In this document: piece after piece, positions 34,554 through 43,453 of the stretch | How the letters are laid out: each line of letters opens with the position of its first letter | Numbering within the stretch: position 1 is the first letter of the stretch | DNA from: Streptomyces sp. A1136 | Lineage (GTDB): Bacteria; Actinomycetota; Actinomycetes; Streptomycetales; Streptomycetaceae | DNA length: 64,000 bases | Direction: 5' to 3' | NCBI RefSeq assembly: GCF_004795055.1 | Contig: NZ_SSBJ01000003.1 | Location: 124,001 to 188,000, forward strand | The notes under the pieces: model-generated | Databases searched by the model: none | What the model was told of the DNA's origin: nothing | What the model saw: the letters and a program-made list of their open reading frames with translations, nothing else | Made by a program: the position numbers and the translations under genes

Positions 34554-35474
34554 ATGAGCTCCCCCACTGGGCCCGCGAATGGCCTGCCCGTACGAATGCC
34601 GCGACCCCGCCCTGCCGGACGGCACCGCCGCCCCGAGCCCGCGGTGGCGCCCGAGGGCGCGCCCGCGCTGGTGCTCGCCGTGCCCGGTGCCCCCTCGGCC
34701 GCCTCGCGCGGGCTCGCGGAAGAGATCCTGAGCATCGGCCGTTCCGAGCTGCCCGGCCTGGACGGGCGGATCGGCTACCTGGAGGGTGACGACTCCGACG
34801 GCTCCGAGTTCCCCTCGCTGGCCGGTGTCCTCACCGCCGTCGCGCAGGAGCGCTCGGCGCGTGCCGAGTTCGCCCGCGCCGCCGGCCACGAGGTGCCCGC
34901 GCCGACGGGCCCGGACGCCGTGGTCGTGCCCCTGCTCGTCGGCCCCGACGGCGACCTGCTGCGCCGCGCCCGGCAGGCGCTGATGGACTCGTCCGCGGCC
35001 GCCGAGCTGGCCGACGTGCTCGGTCCGCACCCGCTGCTCGCGGAGGGCCTGCACGTGCGGCTCTCCGAGGCGGGCCTGGCGCGCGCCGACCGGGCCCGGC
35101 TGTTCACCGTCACCACCGCCGCCGACGGCATCATCCTGGCCACCACCGGCGGCGAGGAGGCCGTCCAGGCCGCCGGGATCACCGGCATGCTGCTGGCCGC
35201 GCGCCTGGCGGTGCCGGTGAAGGCCGCCGCGCTGGACCAGGAGGGCTCGGTGGCCGCGATCGCCGAGCAGCTGCGCGCCGAGGGTTCGACGCAGCTCGCC
35301 CTGGCGCCGTACCTGATCGGCCCGGAGGTGGCCGAGGGGCTGCTGGACACGGCCTGCAAGGAGGCGGGCTGCGCCACCGGCGAGGTGCTCGGCGCCTACC
35401 CGGCGCTCGGCAAGCTGGCCGTCGCCCAGTACAGCGCGGCCCTCGGCATCACCCAGGGCGCCTCCGCCCACTGA
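34554..35474 (+). CDS. Sirohydrochlorin chelatase/CbiX-like protein
   Basis: 306 aa from ATG 34554; TTGAAC (34514) and TAGCAT (34540-34545) lie upstream, the latter 8 nt before the start. Two related halves are visible: ALVLAVPGAPSAASRGLAEE ... DAVVVPLLVGPDGDLLRRA, and GIILATTGGEEAVQAAG ... QLALAPYLIGPEVAEGLL. This is the duplicated chelatase fold of CbiX/SirB. Expected metal-binding His residues are few (PHPLLAEGLHV), so catalysis is uncertain. No cobalamin or siroheme genes adjoin. Confidence 0.65.
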   Translation: MSSPTGPANGLPVRMPRPRPAGRHRRPEPAVAPEGAPALVLAVPGAPSAASRGLAEEILSIGRSELPGLDGRIGYLEGDDSDGSEFPSLAGVLTAVAQERSARAEFARAAGHEVPAPTGPDAVVVPLLVGPDGDLLRRARQALMDSSAAAELADVLGPHPLLAEGLHVRLSEAGLARADRARLFTVTTAADGIILATTGGEEAVQAAGITGMLLAARLAVPVKAAALDQEGSVAAIAEQLRAEGSTQLALAPYLIGPEVAEGLLDTACKEAGCATGEVLGAYPALGKLAVAQYSAALGITQGASAH

Positions 35475-35492
35475 TCCGACTCCACGAAGCGT

Positions 35493-35533
35493 CGAGGGGC
35501 CCGCGCACCGATCACCGGTACGCGGGCCCCTCG
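35493..35533. terminator. Bidirectional terminator
   Basis: CGAGGGGCCCGCG (35493-35505) pairs perfectly with CGCGGGCCCCTCG (35521-35533); ACCG/CGGT extends pairing inside the loop. It sits between the convergent CbiX-like (ends 35474) and lactonase (ends 35554) genes. Confidence 0.8.
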
Positions 35534-35553
35534 GGCGTTCCCGGGAACCGGCC

Positions 35554-36624
35554 CTACGGCCCGAAGACCACGCAGGCGGCCGCCGGCACCTCGACGGAGC
35601 CCGCCGCGCGCGGCTCGCCGGTCAGCGGGTCCAGGTCGAACCAGGTGACATCCCCGGACCATTCGTTGGCCACGTACAGCCTGCGCCCCGAGGGATCCAC
35701 CACGAGGTCGCGCGGCCAGACGCCGCCACAGCCCACGCTCGTGGTGAGCCGGGGCTTGGTGGGCCCGTCGTCGAGCGAGAGGACGGCGATCGTGTCGACG
35801 CCCTGCACGGCGGCCCACGCGAACCGCCCGTCGGGAGAGACGGCGACGACCGAGGGGTAGGGCCGGGTGTCCGCCGGGGCGGCCTCGGAGAGCACCGGGA
35901 CCTCCGTGACCGCTTCGAGCCGCCCGTCCCGCGCGTCCCAGCGGCAGACGGTCAACATCGGCTCCAGCTCGTGCAGGACGTAGACCGTCTCGCCGTCCGG
36001 GTGGAAGGCGAGATGGCGAGGCCCCGAGCCCGCCCGGAGCACCGTGTCCTCGTGCGGGCGCGGCCGGCCGTCGGCCGGGTCGAGGGCGTGGACCCGGACG
36101 GAATCGGCCCCGAGATCCACGCTGAGGACCCAGCGCCCGCTCGGGTCGGGCGCCACGTGGTGGGCGTGCGGACCCTCCTGCCGTTCCGGGTCGGGCCCCG
36201 AGCCCTGGTGGGCCAGGACCGCCGGGGGCCCGGAGGGGATGCCGTCGGCGTCGAGCGGGAGGCTGCTGACGCTGCCCGAGGTGTAGTTGGCGGTCAGCAG
36301 CCGCCGCCCCGCCAGGCTGAGGTGGGTGGGGCCCGACGCGCCGACCGGGGCGAGCGGTCCCTGGGCGGTCAGCCCCTCGCCTCCGGTCCGGAAGGCGGCG
36401 ACCCCGCCGTCCTCGGCCTCGCTCACGGCGTACAGCACGCCCGTGTGCCGGTCGAGGGTGAGACAGGACGGGTTAGCGGCCGTCTCGGTGACGGCCAGGG
36501 GCGTCAGCGCCCCGGTGGCCGGATCCACGGCCGCGGTGGTGATGCCGCGGCCGCCCCCCGAGGTGAAAGAGCCGATGTAGGCCCGGTGTCCGCCGCCCTG
36601 GTCCGTGCTGCGCGCGCCATCCAC
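35554..36624 (-). CDS. Lactonase family seven-bladed propeller (Pgl-like)
   Basis: 356 aa from GTG 36622-36624. YIGSFTSGGGRGITTAAVD, LYAVSE, GPTHLSLAGRRLLTANYTSG, GPDPERQEGPHAHHVAPDPS, then GPRHLAFHPDGETVYVLHEL match the 6-phosphogluconolactonase (YbhE-type) propeller, including the conserved ANY-SGSV and PHAHHV segments. It may hydrolyse 6-phosphogluconolactone or another lactone. No signal peptide. Just downstream of the nitric oxide synthase gene on the same strand (53 bp apart). Confidence 0.85.
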   Translation of the reverse strand: MDGARSTDQGGGHRAYIGSFTSGGGRGITTAAVDPATGALTPLAVTETAANPSCLTLDRHTGVLYAVSEAEDGGVAAFRTGGEGLTAQGPLAPVGASGPTHLSLAGRRLLTANYTSGSVSSLPLDADGIPSGPPAVLAHQGSGPDPERQEGPHAHHVAPDPSGRWVLSVDLGADSVRVHALDPADGRPRPHEDTVLRAGSGPRHLAFHPDGETVYVLHELEPMLTVCRWDARDGRLEAVTEVPVLSEAAPADTRPYPSVVAVSPDGRFAWAAVQGVDTIAVLSLDDGPTKPRLTTSVGCGGVWPRDLVVDPSGRRLYVANEWSGDVTWFDLDPLTGEPRAAGSVEVPAAACVVFGP

Positions 36625-36677
36625 AGGTGCCTCATTCCGCCGTCCCGGATCCGGTCGCAACGACGGTAACAGAAGGT

Positions 36678-37817
36678 CTAGACCAAGTCCCGTCCCCTGG
36701 CCCGTTCGTGGGACCCTGCGTGGTGTACGTACGTGGTGGCGCTCGGCCGGTCCTCGTAGGTGCGGTGGAAGACCGGCGTCGCCGCCCCGGAGATCGGCGG
36801 GACGATCCAGGACCAGTCGGCGCCCACCGCACGGCCCTTGCGCTCCTCGCGCTCCAGGTGCGAGAGGAACCGTCGGGACTCGGTGTGGTGGTCGGAGATG
36901 CTCACCCCGGCCCCGTCGAAGGAGTGCAGGACGGCCCGGTTCAGCTCCACCAGCGCCCGGTCCTTCCAGAGCGAGCGGTCGCTGGAGGTGTCGAGCCCCA
37001 TCCTGCGGGCGACGGCGGGGAGGAGGTTGTACCGGTCGGTGTCGGCGAGGTTGCGGGCGCCGATCTCGGTGCCCATGTACCAGCCGTTGAACGGGGCGGC
37101 CGGGTAGTGGATACCGCCGATCTCCAGGCACATGTTGGAGATGGCCGGGACCGCGTGCCAGCGCAGGCCCCAGTCGTCCCAGTGGTCGGGGCCGTCGGGG
37201 TGGCGGATCGGCACCTCCAGCACGGAGTCGGCCGGGACGTCGAACCAGCGTGGCTTGTCGTCGACGCCCTGTACGACGAGGGGCAGGAGGTCGAAGGGGG
37301 TGCCGGGGCCGCCCGCCCAGCCGAGGTCGAGCAGGGCACTGGTGAGCGGGGCGTTGCGGGCGTCGCCGACGGTTATGGAGGGGTGGTCGCCGTACCCGGC
37401 GTAGCGGATGAGCTGCTCGCTCCAGATGAGCGGTCCGGGGCGGTCCGGGGCATCGGGCGCGAAGACCGTGATGGTGGGACGTATCCGGCCGCCGTTGGTG
37501 GCTTCCCGCAGGTGTTCGAAGCACTCCTCGGCGATGGCGTCGGCGTCGGCGAGTTCCCGACGGTCACGGACCCGCAGCGAGTTCCAGTAGAGCCTGCCTA
37601 TGCAACGGTTGCTGTTGCGCCAGGCCACCCGGGCGCCGTGGACGAGCTCGGCCGGGGTGTGCCGGTAGGTTCCGGTTTCGGCCAGTTCGGCGCGCACGGC
37701 GGCCAGCCGGTCCCGCGGATCGCCGGCATCCGGGTTCTCCCGGTGGAAGAGCCGGACGAACTCCTCGGCCGCCTCCCACACCTGAGCGGTGCCCGGGCGC
37801 TGTCGAAGGATTTCCAT
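36678..37817 (-). CDS. nos: Nitric oxide synthase oxygenase
   Basis: 379 aa from ATG 37815-37817. All bacterial NOS oxygenase landmarks are present: VAWRNSNRCIGRLYW with the heme-thiolate Cys72; NGWYMGTEIGARNLAD with the substrate-arginine Glu; and SWIVPPISGAATPVFHR of the pterin site. No fused reductase domain, as in Bacillus NOS and Streptomyces TxtD. It oxidises L-arginine to citrulline and NO using an external reductase. No thaxtomin (txt) genes are in the window, so the role is not phytotoxin nitration by context. The FprA-like enzyme 7 kb away is a possible but unproven electron donor. Confidence 0.95.
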   Translation of the reverse strand: MEILRQRPGTAQVWEAAEEFVRLFHRENPDAGDPRDRLAAVRAELAETGTYRHTPAELVHGARVAWRNSNRCIGRLYWNSLRVRDRRELADADAIAEECFEHLREATNGGRIRPTITVFAPDAPDRPGPLIWSEQLIRYAGYGDHPSITVGDARNAPLTSALLDLGWAGGPGTPFDLLPLVVQGVDDKPRWFDVPADSVLEVPIRHPDGPDHWDDWGLRWHAVPAISNMCLEIGGIHYPAAPFNGWYMGTEIGARNLADTDRYNLLPAVARRMGLDTSSDRSLWKDRALVELNRAVLHSFDGAGVSISDHHTESRRFLSHLEREERKGRAVGADWSWIVPPISGAATPVFHRTYEDRPSATTYVHHAGSHERARGRDLV

Positions 37818-37951
37818 TTCGGGCCGTTACCCCCTGTCCGTTCAGATCCACCCTGTACATGCCGGATGAATGTGCGGTGAACCTGACCCGTTGTACACGG
37901 GGCAGGTCAGCGGCGGGGGCGGCCGACGGCCGGAACACCCCTCTGGGTGAT

Positions 37952-37973
37952 CTTTCCGGAACGACCCGGAAAG
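37952..37973 (-). terminator. Hairpin downstream of the FUSC gene
   Basis: CTTTCCGG (37952-37959) pairs with CCGGAAAG (37966-37973), 6-nt loop, 56 bp beyond the FUSC stop and 135 bp upstream of the nos start. A short terminator or a nos regulatory site. Confidence 0.45.
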
Positions 37974-38028
37974 GTTTCTGCAAGTCAACTAACATGCGGG
38001 CCTGTTCGACCGCGCGGCGGACCCGGGA

Positions 38029-39531
38029 TCAGGCGCTGACGACGAGCGGGGCGCGCGGATGCGTCCGCAGCGGGACGTGCAGCGCCACGAGGGCGTGCTC
38101 CAGACCGTGCAGGTGCGCGAGGACCGGCTCCGCGGGATCGGGCCGGGACGCAATGGCCGAAACGGTGGGGCCGGCGGCGCCCGGGGCGGTCAGCGCCTCC
38201 GCCGCCGCCTCGACCCGCCGGCACGCCGCCGCGAGCCGGGCGTCGTGCGAGGCCTGCGGGTCGGCGGCGACGGCCGCCAGGCCCCGTACCTCGCGTGCGC
38301 ACGCGTCGAGCAGTTCCAGCACCTGCCTCGCGCGGGCCTTGCGGGCGCGCAGCGGGCTCAGCGGGTGCACCAGCGGCGCGAGGGCCATCCGGACGCGTCC
38401 CAGCAGCAGTTCGAGTTCGGCGGCGTGCGGGGCCGGGTCCGCGTCGGGGTGGCCGGCCAGACGGTCGTGGCAGGCCGCCGCGCAGGCCCGGACGCAGTGC
38501 AGGGCGCGCCGGATCCAGGCGTCGTTGGCGGCGTGCGTGGTGACGGGGAGCACCAGCACCACGGCGAGGGCGGCGCCGAGCGCGCCGATGGCGGTCTCCT
38601 GGAAGCGCAGCAGGAGCAGGCCGGGGTGCAGCACGCCGAGGAGGCCGTAGAGCAGGCCGGCCATCACGGTGACGAAGAACATCATCCACGAGTACGACGG
38701 CCCGGCGGTGTAGAAGATCCCGAAGACGCATACGGCGACCAGTGCGGCCGTCGGCGCGGGCGCGCCGTGCAGCGGTACGGCGATCAGCAGTCCGGCGGCG
38801 ATCCCGGTGACGGTGCCCACGACCCGGCGGAAGCCGCGGACGAGGGTCTCCCCGCGCGAGGCGGTGTTGACGAAGATCCACCAGGCGGTGCCCACGGCCC
38901 AGTACCAGCGGTCCTGGGAGAGGACCTGGCCGACGCCGAGCGCGAAGGCGCAGGCGGCGGTGGCCTGGAAGGCCTGCCGGGTGGTGGGCCGCGCCAGGCC
39001 GGTGCCCGGCAGACCGGGCGGGGCGGCCGGCGGCGGTGTACGTCGCTCGATGGGCCAGAGCACGAACCGCGCGGCGCCGGCCGCGGCCAGCGCCAACCCG
39101 ACGGCGGCGAACAACTCGGGCAGTTGCGCGGGCACGGCGTGCAGGAACTGCGTGATGAAGAAGTTCATGAACGCGAAGACGCCGAGGGCGTGGCCGCGCG
39201 GCCCCCAGCGGCGCGCGTAGACGCCGACGAAGACGACGGTCAGGAAGGCGAGGTCGCGGGCGAGCGGCAGCCCGTGCAGGGCGGTGGCCAGGGCGAGGAC
39301 GGGGAACCCGGCGACGGGGAGCAGCGCGGTGGTCACCCGCTGGGCGCGCACGCTCGCGTCGAGCACGGTGAACAGCGCCAGCAGGGCGGCCAGTCCCCCG
39401 GTGATGGAGGCGACCAGCGAGAGCCCCACGGCCTGGGTGGCGGCGACGGCGAGCCCCACGCCCACGACGGCGCGCAGTGAGTTCCTGAGTCTCATCAGCC
39501 CCGGGTCCGGAGCCACGAACATCCTCTTCAC
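38029..39531 (-). CDS. FUSC family membrane protein
   Basis: 500 aa from GTG 39529-39531. Two sets of hydrophobic helices: RNSLRAVVGVGLAVAATQAV onward, then QATAACAFALGVGQVLSQDR. The FUSC_2 core WYWAVGTAWWIFVNTASRGE and GFRRVVGTVTGIAAGLLIAV follow, with a long cytoplasmic helical tail from ~330. Related to aromatic-acid exporters (AaeB/YccS). Substrate unknown. Confidence 0.87.
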   Translation of the reverse strand: MKRMFVAPDPGLMRLRNSLRAVVGVGLAVAATQAVGLSLVASITGGLAALLALFTVLDASVRAQRVTTALLPVAGFPVLALATALHGLPLARDLAFLTVVFVGVYARRWGPRGHALGVFAFMNFFITQFLHAVPAQLPELFAAVGLALAAAGAARFVLWPIERRTPPPAAPPGLPGTGLARPTTRQAFQATAACAFALGVGQVLSQDRWYWAVGTAWWIFVNTASRGETLVRGFRRVVGTVTGIAAGLLIAVPLHGAPAPTAALVAVCVFGIFYTAGPSYSWMMFFVTVMAGLLYGLLGVLHPGLLLLRFQETAIGALGAALAVVLVLPVTTHAANDAWIRRALHCVRACAAACHDRLAGHPDADPAPHAAELELLLGRVRMALAPLVHPLSPLRARKARARQVLELLDACAREVRGLAAVAADPQASHDARLAAACRRVEAAAEALTAPGAAGPTVSAIASRPDPAEPVLAHLHGLEHALVALHVPLRTHPRAPLVVSA

Positions 39532-39794
39532 GGCGGTGTGCCGCCCCCCTTGCGATGGTGCGCGCCGGGCCGGTGTCCGCCCGGGGGTGGTGGGCGGCGT
39601 ACGGGCACGGCGAAGGCGCCACCGTCCGGAACGGCCTCGTTGCCGTCCGGCGCTGCGTGGCGCCGTAAGTACATGGATACGACACAGATAACCACCCGGG
39701 AGCCCACTGGCTCAACCCCGGCTCGTCGGGCTGTGCCATTGGCCCGGGGAACCGGGCCTCCGGTCGGCCGTCGGATGCCAACGGACCAGGCCCG

Positions 39795-40538
39795 TCACGC
39801 CTCGCCGATGCGCACCAGCGCGAGGGTGATGTTGTCCGGTCCCCCGGCGTCGATGGCGGCCCGCCACATCTCGAAGGCGGCGCGGCCGTCGTCGTGCTCC
39901 CGCAGCAACGCGTCGAGGACGTCCTCGGGCACCGGGTCGGTGAGCCCGTCCGTACAGATCAGGTAGCGGCCCCCGACGGTGAGGGGGGAGGTACGGACGT
40001 GCGGCGTGACGGGGTGGAAGTCACGGGCACCGCCGAGCGCCTGGGTGATGAGGGAGGTCGTCCGGCGGCCCGGGGGAAGCGGCGGGCTGTCGTCGACGCT
40101 CACCTGGCGCAGCGCCCCGTCGGAAGCGTCGAGCACCCGGCTGTCCCCCACGTTGAAGGTCAGCACGGACTCCTCCAGGACGACCGTACCGGCGACGGTG
40201 GTTCCCATGCCCGCCAGCTCCGGCGTTCGCTCGGCGGCGCCGTACACGGCGCGGTTGCACGACTCCAGCGCCTCGCGGACTGCGTCCTCGCCGTCCAGCG
40301 ACGGCCCCAGTTCCGCGAGCCGCCGTACGACGAGCGCGCTGGCCACCTCGCCGGCCGGCTGTCCGCCGATGCCGTCGGCGACCGCGACGACGAGGGGCGC
40401 GCCGAGGGGGAACACCAGCAGCTGTGGATTGCGGGTCTCGGTGGCGCACAACGTCCACGGTCCGATGACCAGGCTGTCCTCGTTGTGCTCGCGCAGCAGT
40501 CCTGCGTGGCTCAGTGCGCTGACGGCTGCGTACGGCAT
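39795..40538 (-). CDS. PP2C family protein serine/threonine phosphatase
   Basis: 247 aa, complete PPM catalytic domain: SHAGLLREHNEDS, VVAVADGIGGQPAGE, FNVGDSRVLDAS, LICTDGLTD and AGGPDNITL supply the metal-binding Asp residues. Soluble, with no sensor. It lies 40 bp downstream of the SpoIIE-type phosphatase gene on the same strand, so the two are probably co-transcribed. It would dephosphorylate Ser/Thr-kinase targets or anti-sigma antagonists. Confidence 0.93.
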   Translation of the reverse strand: MPYAAVSALSHAGLLREHNEDSLVIGPWTLCATETRNPQLLVFPLGAPLVVAVADGIGGQPAGEVASALVVRRLAELGPSLDGEDAVREALESCNRAVYGAAERTPELAGMGTTVAGTVVLEESVLTFNVGDSRVLDASDGALRQVSVDDSPPLPPGRRTTSLITQALGGARDFHPVTPHVRTSPLTVGGRYLICTDGLTDPVPEDVLDALLREHDDGRAAFEMWRAAIDAGGPDNITLALVRIGEA

Positions 40539-40578
40539 CGGTCCCGCCTCTCCGGCGCCCGCGGGGAGCTCTCCCTTC

Positions 40579-42678
40579 TCATTGTGGCCCCGTGGGAGGG
40601 GCGCGGCGGAGCCTGGCGAGCACGAGGACGGTGTCGTCGGTCGCGGTGTCGGGCAGCAGGTGGGCCAAGATGCGGTCTACCGCCTCCTCCAGGCAGTCCA
40701 ATGGGCCGCGCAGTTGGTCGCACAGGGCGTCGATGCCGGCGTCGATGTCCTGGCCGCGGGCCTCGATGAGCCCGTCGGTGTAGAGGGCGACGACGGCGCC
40801 GTCGGGGATCAGCGCCCCGGTCGAGCGGAACGGCACGCCGCCCACCCCTAGGGGGACGCCGAGCACCCCGCCGATCCGCTCGACGGTCCCGTCGGGGTGG
40901 CGCAGCAGGGGCGGGGGGTGGCCGGCGCTGGCGACGCGGGCGTGGCCGGTGTGGGGGTCGTAGCCGATGCAGAGGCACGTCGCGAGTTCGATGCCCGCCT
41001 CCTGGGCGCAGGTGTCGAGTTCCGCGAGCAGGGCCTCGGGGTCGCGGGTGTGCCGGGCGAGCGTCTTGGCCGTGATGCGGAGCCGGCCCATGGCGGCGGC
41101 GGCCGGGACGCCGTGTCCCATCACGTCCCCCACGAGCAGGGCCAGCTCGTCACCGGGCAGCGGGATGACGTCGTACCAGTCGCCGCCGACCTCGGTGACC
41201 CGGCTGCCGGGCAGGTAGCGGTGGGCGATGTCCGCGTAGGGGCCCGCGACGGGTGCGCTGGGCAGCAGGGCGCGCTGGAGGGTGAGCGCGATGTCCTGGA
41301 CCCTGCCGTAGAGGCGGGCGTTGTCCAGGCACAGGGCGGCCCGCGAGGCCAACTCGCTCGCGAGGGCGAGGTCGGACTCGGTGAAGGCGGGGCGGGCCGC
41401 GGAGCGGCCGAACATGGTGATGCCCTGGACGGTGCCGCGTGCGATCAGCGGGGCGATGAGGATGCAGGCGAGGCCGCTCTCCAGGAGCAGCCGGGCGCGC
41501 TCCCGGTGGGCGACGGTCCTGGTCACGAAGTCGTCGTTCACCGGGACCGAGAGGGGGCGGCCGCTGTCGAGCATCGCGTGGATGCTGGAGCCGGGCGGAT
41601 ACGTGACCCGTTCCAGGCCTGTCAGCAGTTCCTCGGCGGGCGGGGGGAGGGTGGTGCCCCGCGCGATCCGGCGGGTCACGAGCGGCAGTCGCGGGTCGAA
41701 TATCTCCGGCTCGTACATCCACTCCACCAGTTCCACCACGGAGGCGTCGCAGAACTCCGGGACCACCGCGTCGACCAGCTCGCGCGCGGTGACGTTCAGG
41801 TCGAGGGTGGTGCCGATGCCGGCGGCCGCGCGGTCCAGGAGCGCCAGCCGCTGCCGGGCCGCGGTGGCCTCCATGATGGCCCGTTCGCGGTCGGTGACGT
41901 CCACCAGGAGGCCGCCCACGCCCCGCCGGCTGCCCACCGCGCCGCTCAGCGGGAAGAGGCTGACGGACCGCACCTGGTCGCGGTCGGGGTGACCTCGGGT
42001 GCGCAGTCCGACGAGGGTGTCCACCACCGTCCGACCTTCCCGGGCGACGGCCCGCAGCAGCCGCTGGAACTCCCCGGCGTCGGAGGTGACCATGACGTCC
42101 GTCATCCGGCGGCCCAGGTGGTCGGCGACCGTGATGCCGTCCATGTCGGCGAGGGCCTGGTTGAGGTGGACGTAGCGCAGTTCCTCGTCCAGCATGACCA
42201 GGCCGATCGGGCAGGTCTCGAAGAGGGCGTCGAGGAACGCCAGGTTGGTCTTGACCCGGTCCAGCTCGACGCTCCTGCTCGCCAGGCCCATCACCACCGA
42301 GCGGCCCGTGCTGCCGGTGAGCGGGAAGACGCGGAAGCCACAGTCGAAGACCGTGCCGTCCCGGTGGAGCGCCGGCATCCGCACGCGCCAGTAACCGAGG
42401 CTGCGGGCGCGCTCGGCGAGCAGCGCGGCGGCGCCGGGGTCGCGGCCGGGGAAGAGCATCCGCGCGGGCCGGGCCAGTACGGCGGCGGCCTCGTGTCCGA
42501 AGAGGCTGCGCGCGCCGGGACCCCAGTAGCAGATCCGGTCCTCGTCGTCGAAGCCGAGGACGGCGACCGGCACGTGCTCCAGCAGCGAGCCCGGCTCCGA
42601 CCGCAGGGGGCCCGCGTCCGCCTCGCCCCGCACGGGGCCGGGGTCCGCGTCGCCGTCCCCCTGTCGGTCCGGTGGCAT
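40579..42678 (-). CDS. PAS-PAS-GAF-SpoIIE serine phosphatase
   Basis: 699 aa. A first PAS (~31-130: LEHVPVAVLGFDDEDRICYW) and a second (~150-270: IGLVMLDEELRYVHLNQALA) precede a GAF (~280-445, with FVTRTVAHRERARLLLESGL). The C-terminal SpoIIE/PP2C domain runs ~480-690 (TEVGGDWYDVIPLPGDELAL, LLVGDVMGHGVPAAAAMGRL, ALYTDGLIEARG). No RsbW kinase domain is attached. Such proteins dephosphorylate anti-anti-sigma factors in response to small-molecule, light or redox cues, activating sigma-B-like factors. None of those partners is in the window. Confidence 0.93.
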   Translation of the reverse strand: MPPDRQGDGDADPGPVRGEADAGPLRSEPGSLLEHVPVAVLGFDDEDRICYWGPGARSLFGHEAAAVLARPARMLFPGRDPGAAALLAERARSLGYWRVRMPALHRDGTVFDCGFRVFPLTGSTGRSVVMGLASRSVELDRVKTNLAFLDALFETCPIGLVMLDEELRYVHLNQALADMDGITVADHLGRRMTDVMVTSDAGEFQRLLRAVAREGRTVVDTLVGLRTRGHPDRDQVRSVSLFPLSGAVGSRRGVGGLLVDVTDRERAIMEATAARQRLALLDRAAAGIGTTLDLNVTARELVDAVVPEFCDASVVELVEWMYEPEIFDPRLPLVTRRIARGTTLPPPAEELLTGLERVTYPPGSSIHAMLDSGRPLSVPVNDDFVTRTVAHRERARLLLESGLACILIAPLIARGTVQGITMFGRSAARPAFTESDLALASELASRAALCLDNARLYGRVQDIALTLQRALLPSAPVAGPYADIAHRYLPGSRVTEVGGDWYDVIPLPGDELALLVGDVMGHGVPAAAAMGRLRITAKTLARHTRDPEALLAELDTCAQEAGIELATCLCIGYDPHTGHARVASAGHPPPLLRHPDGTVERIGGVLGVPLGVGGVPFRSTGALIPDGAVVALYTDGLIEARGQDIDAGIDALCDQLRGPLDCLEEAVDRILAHLLPDTATDDTVLVLARLRRAPPTGPQ

Positions 42679-42823
42679 CGCTGCCCCCTTCTGCGCGCCG
42701 AGTGTGGCGGTGGCTGTGCGGCGCCCGCGCGGCGGGCCCGGGCGGCCTCTTCAATTCTGCCCGCCGCGTCGGGGAGCGGCCCGCCGAGGTGCGCCGGGCC
42801 GGATGGGTGGCGAGACTGGTCCC

Positions 42824-43032
42824 ATGACGACCATGGCGACCACGGCGGCCCTGGAGGGCGGCCCGGAGGACCTGCCGGAGCGTCTGGTGCCGGCCCCCGC
42901 GCCGGGCGAGACGTGAAGGTGGCGCACCGCGGCGGATACGAGCACTTCAAGGCCACGTCCCGGTTCCGGGACGCCCCGCAGGGGCGGGTTCCCGTGTACG
43001 AGTGGTGGGAGCGCACGGAGATCGCCGAGTGA
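42824..43032 (+). pseudogene. DUF5988 family gene with a -1 frameshift
   Basis: ATG 42824 starts MTTMATTAALEGGPEDLPER and stops at 42916. The rest of the family sequence, VKVAHRGGYEHFKATSR then VPVYEWWERTEIAE, is in the neighbouring frame to TGA 43032. The break lies at GAGACGTG (42908-42915), where one missing base (GAGGACGTG) would restore it. DUF5988 is a small Streptomyces family of unknown function. Decay, sequencing error or programmed shift cannot be told apart here. Confidence 0.65.
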
Positions 43033-43149
43033 CCGGACCGCCTTCCCGGTCCCCCGCCCCGTTTCCCGTGCCCGCCGCCCGATGTGTCCGCCCCCCGACG
43101 CAGGCTGGAAGGGTCTTGACCACCAGTCGTACGGGGGAGCGACCACGGG

Positions 43150-43380
43150 CACAGGCGCGTCGACAGCTTCCGCGATGTCCTGGCCAATCCACGGGTGGGG
43201 CTGCTCTTCCTGATACCCGGTTCGACGAGATGGTGGTCCCCGGGCAACCGGCCGAGGGTCGCGCTGGTCGTCGAGATCGACTCGGTGTTCTTCCGCTGCG
43301 GCAAGGCGCTGTTGCGCTCCGACCGGTGGAAGCGGGAGCTGCACTACGGCCCGCGGTACGCCGGGCACATCTACGACTGA
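43150..43380 (+). pseudogene. PPOX-type flavoprotein remnant (MSMEG_1061-like)
   Basis: HRRVDSFRDVLANPRVGLLF then LIPG match the middle of FMN-dependent pyridoxamine-oxidase-like proteins. In the normal family FDEMVV-type sequence and ~50 residues follow. Here a base loss near 43219 and a deletion join it directly to NRPRVALVVEIDSVFFRCGK, then ALLRSDRWKREL to the TGA at 43380. The N-terminal ~50 residues and start are gone (TGA at 43117-43119). Non-functional. Confidence 0.6.
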
Positions 43381-43453
43381 GGCGTGGCGCGAGGGTGGCG
43401 CCGGGCGCCCGCGGGCCGGGCGGGAGTTCCCGGATACGCCCCGGACTCCCGGG

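Noticed and set aside
36678..37817. Assignment of the NOS gene as txtD of a thaxtomin cluster
   Set aside because: No txt NRPS, P450 or regulator genes occur in the flanks; only lactonase and FUSC genes adjoin.
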